This document shows, piece by piece, positions 1 through 9,727 of a stretch of 20,615 nt of DNA; positions within the stretch are counted from its first letter, which is position 1, and each line of letters opens with the position of its first letter. The notes under the pieces were generated by a model. That model searched no databases and was not told the DNA's origin. It saw only the letters and a list, made by a program, of their open reading frames with translations. The stretch covers positions 1 to 20,615 of the forward strand of contig CAXKVR010000590.1 of assembly GCA_964058845.1 (NCBI GenBank). Reading direction: 5' to 3'. Source of the stretch: Carex sylvatica (lineage: Eukaryota > Streptophyta > Magnoliopsida > Poales > Cyperaceae). Both the position numbers and the translations under genes were made by a program.

Positions 1-510
1 AGTTTAAATTTTTCATTTTTGTCCATAAAATTTTCCATTTATACCAAATATGTCGGTGGTTTATAATTTTTTTTTTTTTTTTTATTTGCATGAAGATTTT
101 TGTAACTGTGTAATGAGTCATCTAAGTCTTGAAATGCCTATTCCGGCAATAACATGGGAGTTAGGAACACTTAATAATAATTAATTTGAAATGATTGAGA
201 ACAAGTTTAAAAAAAATGCAAAACCTTGTAATTAAAAGTTTGAACATAGTTTTGCGTATTGCATACATATTAGAATTTACAGTATTCGAGTCTTTTATTA
301 ATACGGACGATAAAATTTTAAATCGTCAATAAATAGTAGCATTAACAGTAAACCTCGCCATTTTATGCGTACATTTCTTTCATCATTCAACTCATATCCC
401 AGGTTTACAAATATTTAATTAAGTATTTATAGCTCATCTTTTCTCTTATTTGTGCCATTCGTGAACAAAGTCAAACAAAACTTAGGTCAGTAAACATGGA
501 TATTGCATCC
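1..510. other. AT-rich non-coding flank
   Basis: No open reading frame or RNA gene is recognisable here. The stretch is AT-rich with homopolymer T runs around 67-84. It ends in the 13-bp direct repeat GGATATTGCATCC (498-510) that borders the inverted-repeat element at 511-865. It lies beyond the 3' end of the WDR26-like gene, which is read on the minus strand, and could include the far end of its neighbourhood. Confidence 0.6.
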
Positions 511-865
511 GAAATTTTTTTAAATACCATAATAAAAAAAAAAAAAACCAAAACACCTTTGTTTTGGAGGAATTCCAACTTTACTCTGGTCGCAGATTGA
601 CTCTACTATCCCATTTTGAGGGGACCACACAGTCAATATACGATCCATTTTGGGAGAAACCACAGTCAATCTACGGTCCCACTTTGCATGTCACAACAAC
701 TCAAAACACCCCCTGTGGTCCGTTAAGTGGAGTTGCAGATTGGCACTGCAGTCCCTCTAAAATGAGGCACATATTAGCTCTGTCGTCTGGATAAAGGTGA
801 AATTCTCCCAAAACGATGGTGTTTTGATTTATTTATTTTTTATTATGGTATATAAAAAAAATTTC
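511..865. mobile_element. 355-bp TIR (MITE-like) element with 13-bp flanking direct repeats
   Basis: The left end starts GAAATTTTTTTAAATACCAT. The right end, read in reverse complement, starts GAAATTTTTTTTATATACCA. The two arms stay similar for about 70-85 bp, down to the shared segment CAAAACACC..GTTTTGG. The element lies exactly between two copies of GGATATTGCATCC (498-510 and 866-878), which fits a target-site duplication. It has no coding capacity. Long TIRs with a duplication of 9 bp or more point to a non-autonomous Mutator-like element, but 13 bp is longer than usual, so the class is inferred. Confidence 0.75.
593..698. repeat. Three degenerate 33-37 bp tandem units
   Basis: Three units begin at 593, 630 and 663. 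Each starts CAG(A)T and carries a C-T-A/A-C-G..TCCC-A-TTTTG core, ending in a CCACA-like segment. They lie inside the 511-865 element and are its internal repeats. The units differ at several positions each, so they are old or degenerate. Confidence 0.55.
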
Positions 866-1414
866 GGATATTGCATCCAAAAAGGTGTAGTATTTTCTGT
901 GTTGAGAACTTTTCTATGGCTTTTGTTGATGCTTTGTTTTCAGGTTGGAGTGTATTTTCTATGGCAGATAACACTTTCTTCCCAACAAAAAAAGAAAAAA
1001 AATGAAACGTTTAATATGTTCTCATTCTCTTCATTGGTAACCACTGCACAGCTTATTCCATTTTAACTCTCTGGTAACCTGAACACATTCTTGCACACAT
1101 TGACAAATTAATCCAGAAAAAGTTTCGACCAAAGATATCCTGATTAGTGATTGCAGACACGGATTAGAATCAAAGATGAAATTATCATCCAGCTTGAATA
1201 AGAAACAAGGAACAAAAGCAAAGACATCCAAGTTTTTTTACATCCTAGATGGCCCCCCATGCGCCCAGAATGTTTCGCGCATTGGTACTTGCTTGGGTAT
1301 TGAAAAATAAAAAAAGAGGGATATACAAAGGTCAAGGTAAAGATGAATACCCGTTAAATTGAAATAAAACCCCTAGAAACCATCATCTATTCCTGTTGAG
1401 TTGTCGTTTAATCC
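866..1414. other. Downstream (3') flank of the WDR26-like gene
   Basis: This is non-coding sequence between the TIR element and the stop codon at 1415. The part nearest the gene probably includes the 3' untranslated region of the minus-strand transcript. No polyadenylation site can be fixed by eye. The short open frames here, on both strands, resemble no known protein. Confidence 0.5.
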
Positions 1415-4400
1415 TCATTTACTATTTCCGTTACACTGGTGACCATTACTGCATGAGCCATTCTCAAAAAGGTCCTTCCTTTTATGGATATTCGGTTTGC
1501 TGAGGCCCCAAATTCTGACAGTGTGGTCATCACTTGCTGATGCTAGCATGTATGGGTTTGTTGGATTCCAGCTCACACAATTTACTGTACCAGAGTGGCC
1601 TGCTAATTTTTCTATCAGATCTCCGGTGCCTCTATGCCATATGTATACCTGCCAACAAAAAAGGGGAAACATTTGTGACCTAACATGACCAATGTACTGA
1701 TAATTTTTTCAATTGCTGTACTAGTTTGGATAGTTAATATTCTACAGATTTACTATTAATATATTGCCTTAAAAAATAATTATATTTCTCTAGAAACTAA
1801 ATATTCACTTTGTGATTGCTTCTCTGAGATCACCTGAGAGCTCAAAGGAGACAAAAACATCAAAAAATGGCCAAATAACAGTAAAAACAAAGCACTAAAA
1901 GAACCTTGCAGTAATGTGAGGTCCAAAACAACTACTGACTGCACAAGATTTAAGCTGCATTTGAACTTGCAAAGCTTCTAAAGAGGAGTAGAAACAATGG
2001 CAACAAATAGCTCGGTACTTAACAGTACCAGACCATACAGGTACACTTAAAACTAAAAAGCATATAATTATAAAGACATACCAATGAATCCTCGCTCCCG
2101 CTAGCAATGAACCCCTGCTCAGTCCCACCAAAACAGGACCTAATAACATACCTAGCCCTTCTATGCCCTCTATACCTCATGATCAGACTACCATCCCCTA
2201 TACACCACAAATGGATCTCCTCACACGCAAGATTGACCAAAAGAAACTTGCCATCTGATGAGAGGCAAAAACTCGTCACAATATCATCCTCCTTTATAAA
2301 TCTCTCGGTTTTTGTTTCTCTATCAGTCAATAAAATAATTTTTTCTTTGTTATGACTGACAATCAACTGGCCGTCACTTGTGACGGCCAGGTCAGAGGTC
2401 TTGGTCTGTCGTTGACTCTTGACTGAGTCAACTTCCCTGCCATCAGGGCCCCATACAGAGAAGCTTTGGTCAGTGACCCCTGTGAAGATGTCCTTCCCAT
2501 TAGGGAAGAAGCCACAAGAGATGAGGCCCAGTCCGGCCTTCTCATACACACGTAAGCACTTACCAGACCCTGTGTCCCAGAGCCTAACACACTCCTCCAT
2601 GCCACATGTCAAGATCTGCTGGTCATCAGGGCTCCAGGATACCACCATGACAGGCCGAGTATGACCCGTTAGCTCATGCTTTATAGAGAGATGACCATCC
2701 GCATTAACCTAAAGAAGTACCAACATTAAAATGAATCAAATTAAATATTACTTCTTCTTTTTTTTCTGGTGTAGACAACTAAAATATCGTGCTGAAGTTC
2801 CAAGGAATCTTGTTGATCGTGAAAAATTAAAATTAACAATTTGCATATCAATTCATCCTCAAGTTTGGATCCATTGAAAGGTCAAGGACCGATTAATCTT
2901 AAGAGGCTCGTATACAATGAGTATATGATTTTGTACGAGAATTTGATGTTGTGGTTTTTGCATCATGATGTCACTGAAAAAAGAGCCTATGTTAAACAGA
3001 AGAATTATCTTATGCGTGACAGGGAAAAACTACAAACTCCCAAAAGAGAAGGAACACCAACAAAAGTAAGCTGCCATTTTGTACTTCAAAATGGCATAAA
3101 AGACTTTCTACTACTTGGGAGTATTATTTCTGTTTTTTCGCCTATTTTGATATATAACAGATCGATTAAGACAACATTATTGATGTATTAGCATACAGAA
3201 TTATAACCTTTCTAGCACAAGCCAGATACTAGTCTCTTCAGTGGATGCATTACTAAGTTTCCTAAGAAAAATAAATTAATATAAATAAAATAAATACAAG
3301 AAAAACAGTGAGAATTACCTCCCAGATAATAGCAGTGGCATCGTTAGAAGCAGAAGCTAAGTATTTTCCATTGTTAGAAAATTGGGTATACCATACTTCA
3401 TCTTTGTGTGCATCCAAAACCTATATGGAGTACATTGAACTTCTACTACATTAATTAACACAATCGAAAAATAAATCAAATGCCCCCCAGTACCTACGTA
3501 GAATGCCAGTAGTTCAAATGGGTAAACTCGGGGCTTAGTTACGAATCCAGAATAAGTTTCCACCATTGAACATGAAAACAGAACAGTAGCTAATATGTTG
3601 GTACCTCTGAAGTCATGTACAAGAGTATATGCATCTACTGCCCCATTGGAGGCTAAAATTTTGGGGCAATTTAAACAGACTAATATAGTTTGTCTTAAAA
3701 AATATTCGCAAGGAGTATAATGCAGTCATTGATACTACCGGTATTTGTGAATACTGTCTGACAGGAATCCTTTACATGAAGTATTTGGAATATTTTGTGA
3801 CACATAAAGCAAAAGACCTCGAAAAACTTTTAAAAGTACCTGAATAGTGCGGCTTGGTATCTGCTCCTTTCCACACGAATGGTCCATATAAAGAGAAAGT
3901 GTTTTTCCATTAAAATTATGAAAATAGCACGCATCCTTTTGCACATTTAATGCTTGCTCCACCAGCTGCTCAAGTCTTCTCTCTGGCACCATTACATTGG
4001 GTGGCAAAATGCTCTGCAATTCTTCCAACACCCTTACCCTGCAGTTCTCCTTCACAAACCCTAATTCTGCAAATCGGGCTGGGCGCAGGATGCACCCCGT
4101 TAACTCATGGACCCGTTCTTTCTTCAACCCCAGAGGAGAGATATCTGATTGAAGAGTTCTCAGTGCCTCCAGGATATTCCCGTTCTCCAATAATTCAAAA
4201 AATTTCTGTTCTAGAATCACAAAGGCTGAAGATTTTACTATACTCTGTTCTAGACCAATTTTATGTAGAGTTTGGACGGAGCCATCCCAGTCTCCATTAA
4301 GTACTTGTTTCCTGAATAAATCAATCACAGGTTCATGTAATTGGATCCCAGATTCTTCCTCCAAAACCGAACCGCTTCTTTCATACCCAAGAGAGTACAA

Positions 4401-4640
4401 GGCCTTTGTTATAATTCGCACGAATTCATCCCTTTTTATGAAGCCTTTTGAACCGATAAGGGCTTGAGGGGGTGGCACAGGGCGGGCCATTGAAGCCCCA
4501 AATTCCAAAGAGGGATTTGGGGATTTGGTAGATAGAGAGAGATCGTTAGTTAGAGAGAGAAAGCTAGAGTTTGTGCAGAACTGTAAAGAGGAGGGTTTAA
4601 TTCGTTTTGACGGGGGCTCTTCTTCGTCTAATCCTCCCAT
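1415..4640 (-). CDS. WDR26: WDR26-like LisH/CTLH/WD40 protein (GID7-type CTLH E3 subunit)
   Basis: Coding exons on the minus strand are 4640-3840, 3420-3319, 2708-2082 and 1648-1415. They sum to 1764 bp (587 aa) with all junctions in phase 0 and GT/AG borders. In order: a possible nuclear signal (PPSKRIKP, 9-16), a LisH motif (about 68-100), a CTLH region (about 101-200), then a WD40 propeller (about 262-560). Clear blades are [14 protein letters not shown] (268 on), [16 protein letters not shown], and the last, [24 protein letters not shown]. The tail ends HQCNGNSK. From the family: plant WDR26 and yeast Gid7 are subunits of the CTLH/GID ubiquitin ligase. Length and tail closely match my recollection of Arabidopsis At5g08560. 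The ATG at 4640 opens a long frame reaching a good donor. The protein appears complete and intact. Its role in this plant is inferred by homology only. Confidence 0.95.
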
Positions 4641-5886
4641 GAAATGGCCTGATCAACCCATATATGGTCTTATATAGAGAAGATATGCAACTGGAGATGA
4701 TTGTGGAAGTTTTGAAGCCAGGTTCTTTGAGCCCTGAAAATAGTCAGAAATAAAACAGTATTACAAGAAGATTCAGTTTACAGTACCTTACCAATAGAAG
4801 CTGATAACAAAAATATAATATATCTTGAAATTTATACCAAGAACTGGAATATTGTATTAGAATTAGTGTTCAAACTAGCGCTTGACTTAAAGAAGATAAG
4901 CTAACCAGAAATATTTGGTGTATTTCCAAATTCAGCAAGGTAATAGTACAAAATAAAAAAAAAACGATGGTACTATTTGGCCCATTCAATGAAGATAAAT
5001 TCTTCTAAATGATGAATTATAGCATTTTAATCTATGGTGTGGCAATAAGGCTTATCGCTTGCAGAAAATAGCAGGAGGTAGACTCAAAATAGTGTTCTTG
5101 AAGAAGGAATAATTTTTCCACCCAAAAGTACATAGCTTTTGATAAAAATTAACTTGAGTAGAGCCCAAATCCCTGATCAAACAAACCCCAGGACAATTTA
5201 GAATTGTATTGTCGGATTGGAGGCTTATTCCAATTAAAAGGAGCACTTCATATCAATAAACCATTTATTGCCACAAATGAAGAGCTTGTCAGAATTGTAT
5301 TTGCAAAAATTGATCAAACACATATTCCAAAACATAAGAATCCCAGTAGCAGCACCAATATCCATAAAAATGGTTCTACAGGAACTTCAATTTATCTATT
5401 AGTGTGTCCTTACAGAATCTTGTTCTCTGATAAAATAAAGAGTTATTTAAACTTAATTCCTGAATTAAATAATGGCACTGTAAAGACAAAATATTTTAAG
5501 TAATCCCAGACTTTCTTACGTAAACACTACCAAAGTTCAAATCCTAAGGTTTAATGGTATTATTAACCAATCGATGGCAAATATTATCGATTAATAATAG
5601 AGATTGTCAACTAGAATAGTGCAGGAACCACAAAAAAGTACTAATTCGTCAGAAATAGGAAACAAGACTTCAATTAAAAGGCACCAGATCAACATCCGAT
5701 CAAATCTGGACAAAAGCACACCGATCTGTACACAGTCAAAGCATCATAGTTAATTTCCCCAGATTAACGCCGATTCAAATGTCCAAGACAAATCAGCGAC
5801 ACCTGAGTCATGATTCGGTGGTTATAGGCCCCTAGTTTCTTGTTCTTAGATCCTTAGAGAAGTAGAAAAAGGAAGGAGCTTTAGAC
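4641..5886 (-). other. Probable 5' UTR segment and leader intron of the WDR26-like gene
   Basis: On the minus strand, the sequence just upstream of the start codon is preceded by a good 3' splice site: CTGAC, a likely branch point, then TATTTTCAG with AG at 4735-4734. About 90 nt of untranslated leader (4733-4641) would follow it. Upstream, AT-rich sequence without coding potential leads to CT-rich leader-like DNA. Candidate donors are GCAAG|GTCTAA (exon end 5887) and ACTCAG|GTGTCG (exon end 5803); neither is strong enough to choose. The inference is a leader intron of about 1.1 kb. Confidence 0.5.
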
Positions 5887-6080
5887 CTTGCGAGAATCCA
5901 AAGGAGTATAATCCGTGAAAGCAAGATAGAGAGAGAAGGGTAGGAAAGCAAGCGGGTAAAGGACCCTGCACGCTAGATTATTGTTTAGAGAGAGAGAGAG
6001 GGCTAGGTGTAGAGGAAACCGACTCAAAGAAAAGAAAGAAAAAGAAATGGGGAAATGGAGAGAGAGGAGGTGTGGTGTCT
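5804..6080 (-). promoter_or_regulatory. CT-rich leader / core promoter zone of the WDR26-like gene
   Basis: Read on the minus strand, 6080 to about 5840 is rich in CT and includes a (CT)n microsatellite (plus-strand GA run around 5988-6002). Such pyrimidine-rich tracts are typical of plant 5' leaders and core promoters. No TATA box was recognised with confidence. The position, upstream of the inferred leader intron acceptor, suggests transcription starts near 6.0-6.1 kb. Confidence 0.45.
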
Positions 6081-6186
6081 TCAGGATCTCTTCCTCTATC
6101 TGTCATAATGGGTCGGTTTGAATTTTATCGGGTTAACTGTGAAACTTATAACCGAACCCGTTCCAAGAAGGCAAGAAAGAACCTGA

Positions 6187-6408
6187 CAAGACTTGATCAA
6201 GGCAGGGGTGGAGGTTTTGTCCAAACGGTTTTGGATAAAGTCAGACTTAGACCGTCCGATTTATATCAAAATTCGTACAAATATTTAGATTTAAAGTATT
6301 TAAATATATTTACACAAATCTCAAAGCAAATCAGACGTTTAATTTTAGCTTTGGATGAGGCTTTGTCCAAAGTCCTCTGGATAAAACCCAATCCTGATCA
6401 AGGTCGAA
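6187..6408. mobile_element. About 220-bp MITE-like element with ~50-bp imperfect inverted ends
   Basis: The left arm (6187-6242) contains CTTGATCAAGG, GGTTTTGTCC, TTTGGATAAAGTC. The reverse complement of the right arm (6357-6408) contains CCTTGATCAGG, GGGTTTTATCC, CTTTGGACAAAGCC. The arms are roughly 70% alike over about 50 bp, and the middle is AT-rich. No clean target duplication was found, so the outer limits are approximate. It lies within about 100-200 bp of the presumed transcription start of the WDR26-like gene. Confidence 0.5.
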
Positions 6409-6761
6409 CCGGTTCGCAAAAGCTCCAGAGTTGGCATCGTAATTTGTCAAAAGAATGGTCTACAATATTAGGCAAACGCAACTTTTTAACAATGTGGGAT
6501 ATATTTTTTTGACATAGACAATGTGGGATATTATATATGATTCATGCGAATTATAGAATCAGTGATTCCGGATTCAAATCCAACGTGATGAATGAGATTG
6601 TCAATGAATTTCTCTGAATATATTTAGTGCGTGCTTTATCTGACGAGAAAAATATAAAATAAAACATGTTGTCATGGTTTTGTTTTTGAGAAGTTTGGAT
6701 TTTGCATTTTCGACCCGAAATCTTTATATAAAGCCAATAGCGACTTCAGATTCCCAAAGGC
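6409..6761. other. Intergenic sequence, nothing recognised
   Basis: This is AT-rich spacer between two transposon-like insertions. No reading frame shows protein-family features, and no structured RNA was recognised. Confidence 0.5.
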
Positions 6762-7216
6762 TAGGGGTGGCAAAAAAAAACTATGGTTCGTGGTTTGACT
6801 GTGACTCACATCTGACTCGTTCGTTAATAACTTGTTTGTTATTGGATTCAGCTGTTAATGAGTTAGCTCGCCACTAGCTCGGTTCATAATTAATGAGTTC
6901 AAATTGTGGCTAAGTTTGCTTGCCAGCTTGTGAGCTAGCTCGTCTAGGCATCAACTTGTGAATTTGTATGAATTTGTGTGCATTTTATACTGTCTAGTTA
7001 AGTCCAACTCAATTCAAAAAGTTTGTATAATTTATTTTATTCTTAAAACAAGATCCAGTCAGATCCAGCGAGCTTCTTCGGACTAGCTTGTAACGATTTC
7101 AAACTGAAATTTTAACTTGGATGTCCTAGATCTAGCTCGCTCAGCTGTAGCTCGGTCTAGAATTAACAATCTGAGTTAGAACTTAACTCAAACCGAACCA
7201 GCTCGTTGCCACCCTA
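6762..7216. mobile_element. hAT-like non-autonomous element (455 bp)
   Basis: The left end is TAGGGGTGGCAA and the right end in reverse complement is TAGGGTGGCAACGAGC, a TIR form common in plant hAT elements. Both ends are followed by a GGTTCG..GGTTTGA-like subterminal segment. AGCTCG-type words recur inside. The 8-bp flanks CCAAAGGC and CACAGGGC agree at 5 of 8 positions, so the target duplication is weak or decayed. There is no transposase reading frame. Confidence 0.65.
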
Positions 7217-8529
7217 CACAGGGCCGGCCCGTTTTTTTTTCCTTTTTTCATATAAATTTATAGCATTTCTATTTCGTCGGAAAAGCATTTTTATAATTTT
7301 CTGGGGATCTATTCTATGGATTTAGATTTTATTCTCACAACATTTTCTATCTTTCCCTAATTTATTGGGGAAAAAAAAAGTCTATCGGATCCAACCCCTT
7401 GTTTTGCGTGCGAACTGAGATTCCTCAATACTTCATCGATCTAAATCTATTTTATAACTGGTACACATTACAAATTATATATTTAATTATTTATACATGC
7501 ATAGGTAACTACGCGAACAATTGACGTGTATCAATTAGTGGTTGTTCGCTTAAAACCCCACTTAAAGTAAAAAAGTAGTAAAATATTTAAGAGAAAAAAT
7601 CGATGATTTATTATCTTCTATATGTTAAAATTAAAATAACCATTTAACTTTTAGTTTAGGACTAATTAAGGATGATAGAGAAGGGAAAATTTAGTTCTTT
7701 TCTTGTAGAAGTTTTTTTTTTCGATTTTCTTAGTTGTAGCTTATCAAGCGTCGGTGGTTGACTTATACTAAGCATGTGCATGTCCTGATCTACTAACAAT
7801 TTTTATATTAAAAATATGAAATTTCGAATTGAATATCAATCACCTGATCTAAGAATCTGTCTTTTTTTATATACATCTTTCGATATTTTTTGTTGAAATT
7901 ATTCAGATACATACTCGCTACATGTACTCGCCGATACCTCTCCAGCGCTCTCTATTTAACATAATCTATGTTTTTTTCTCTTTTTCTATTTTTTTTAAAC
8001 TTTTTTAAACTCCCTTATTTGATTAGTTATTATTTTTTTCTTTTTTTTAAATGTCATTTAATAAATTTTTAGATTGATTGATAATTTTGAACGGTCATGT
8101 CTTCATTTCTTTTTATTTTTTAATTGATTTTTATTTTATATCCTAGTTAGTTACTTATATTGATTATTACACACTTTGTTGCATTGATGTGGTTAAGACC
8201 TATTTTAATCTAATTGAAATTGTTAGTTCGAATGAAAATTTAATTTAACTAAATATAATAAAGTCTTTGTTTCTATACTCTAATATTTGTTTTCTCTCTA
8301 ATAAATACAAAGTTTACAGTGTAGCTACCTAATATGTCTTCAATCTACACTAAATTAATATTATTTCTCATTAACTTTATTATACTAATTAACTTTTATT
8401 TATAATTTGAATTTAAAATTAATCTATCTTAATATTATTCATAGATATTATCAAATAATTATTTTTCTTATAATTAATCTATTATTTTTAGGCTTATTTG
8501 ATGAAGGACCAAATCGTCAATATAAGAGG
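7217..8529. other. AT-rich intergenic DNA without a recognised gene
   Basis: This is about 1.3 kb of strongly AT-rich sequence with many T and A runs. It starts with a GGGCCGGCCC palindrome just beside the hAT-like end. No reading frame, tRNA or clear repeat pair was identified. A short direct repeat, AGGCTTAYTTGATGAA (about 8490 and 8527), occurs at the right end next to the foldback element. Confidence 0.5.
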
Positions 8530-8539
8530 CTTACTTGAT

Positions 8540-9601
8540 GAATTTTTTTGATAAATCATAATTAAGAAAATTATTTTTTCTAATTCAGCAACCATAAAGA
8601 CTGAGAGTAGCTTTCGGTCTCAAATTTTGTCTTTTCTCAAGATCGAAAGCTAATTTCGGTCTCACTTTTTTTTTCCACTTTCTACCCGTGCGGCATTCTG
8701 TGTAGCTTTTTTAATTTTTATTGTTTGTAAAACATGGTGGTATCCGAATTATTTATACAATTTTGTAAAAAACAAATTAATACTGATTGACATATTCGGA
8801 TGGATCTATTAAAATTTGGAGTTTAATGCTATATTTTTTTTAGTTACATAATTCATTTTTAATCCCTATAAAAGTATGAGAATTATTTCATAAGTGACCT
8901 ACGTAATTATATTATTAATAATAATATTTTATCGGACACTTTTACAATCATTCAAAATTTATAAATTTTTTATCACGTTAATAGCAGCAATTCATGCATG
9001 TCAGCGTCAAACCTGACCAGAGAGTGCTTTGTTAGAGAGTGCTTTTATCACGAAAGCTTATGTCTTCTGGACTTTGTTCGTTAGAGAGAAAATAGAGAGT
9101 GCTTTGTTATGAAATCCCTAACTTGCGGATCTATATTGCACTGGATGAGAAATAATAGCATATGTTATCACATTTTTATATTTTATTTGATAATTAAAAA
9201 TATATAATTGAAATATATATAAAACATACATACAAGCTCACACAAAACATATAAGTTATCACAAATATAAAACTAAAACAACTACACTAATCATCGTCTT
9301 CATCTATACATTCTCTGCTCCCAATACATATGAATTTCGAATCGCTATATTTCAATTAAAACCTCTCCACAAGACATAATGACAGTTTCAGTCTTGCTAT
9401 TTTTGGATCTTCTGTGACGCTGTTCATGGAAGAGTTTAAAAAAAAAAAAAAAAAAGTGAGACCGAAAGTAGCTTTCGGTCTTGAGAAAAGGCAAAATTTG
9501 AAACCGAAAGCTACTTTCAGTATTTATAGTTTTTGAAAAAAAAAATAATCACGCTGGATTAGGAAAAATGATTTTCTTAATTATGGTTTATCAAAAAAAT
9601 T
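8540..9601. mobile_element. 1.06-kb foldback element with 10-bp target-site duplication
   Basis: The left end is (G)AATTTTTTTGATAAATCAT. The right end in reverse complement is AATTTTTTTGATAAACCAT. The arms (8540-8680 and 9438-9601) pair for about 130-160 bp and include ACCGAAAG/CTTTCGGT palindromes. The flanks carry the identical 10-mer CTTACTTGAT at 8530-8539 and 9602-9611. No transposase frame was found. A 9-11 bp duplication with long TIRs fits a non-autonomous Mutator-like element. The ACCGAAAG motifs resemble CACTA subterminal repeats, but CACTA elements make 3-bp duplications, so I favour MULE-like. It ends 126 bp upstream of the gene 2 start codon. Confidence 0.8.
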
Positions 9602-9727
9602 CTTACTTGATCCAAGAAAAAGGAAGAATAATACTTGGAAAGTTTGAAAAGGGCTAAACTGCATAATTAATCGAATTCCACCCGTTTCTGTCTATTTTTG
9701 CGATTCTCTTTCACATTTTCGCCAGAA
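9602..9727 (+). promoter_or_regulatory. Short 5' flank of the sucrase/ferredoxin-like gene
   Basis: Only 126 bp separate the foldback element from the ATG at 9728. The start context is GCCAGAAATGAA. No TATA box is evident. An upstream in-frame TTG at 9698 is not a plausible plant start. The promoter therefore either fits in this interval or extends into the transposon. Confidence 0.4.

Noticed and set aside
797..1066. 89-codon frame near the left edge
   Set aside because: It starts inside the right arm of the 355-bp TIR element and has low-complexity Lys/Phe content; it is not a plausible gene.
2841..3191. 116-codon open frame on the plus strand
   Set aside because: It lies wholly within an intron of the WDR26-like gene on the opposite strand, has no family features and is AT-biased; probably chance.
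3950..4300. 116-codon plus-strand frame
   Set aside because: It is the antisense shadow of exon 1 of the WDR26-like gene.
6072..6512. 146-codon open frame upstream of the WDR26-like gene
   Set aside because: It runs through a MITE-like inverted-repeat element and the CT-rich leader region on the opposite strand. The translation has no recognisable domain.
9698..9727. Upstream in-frame extension of the sucrase/ferredoxin-like protein
   Set aside because: The extension would begin at TTG. The ATG at 9728 is the first plausible plant start and yields a full-length family member.
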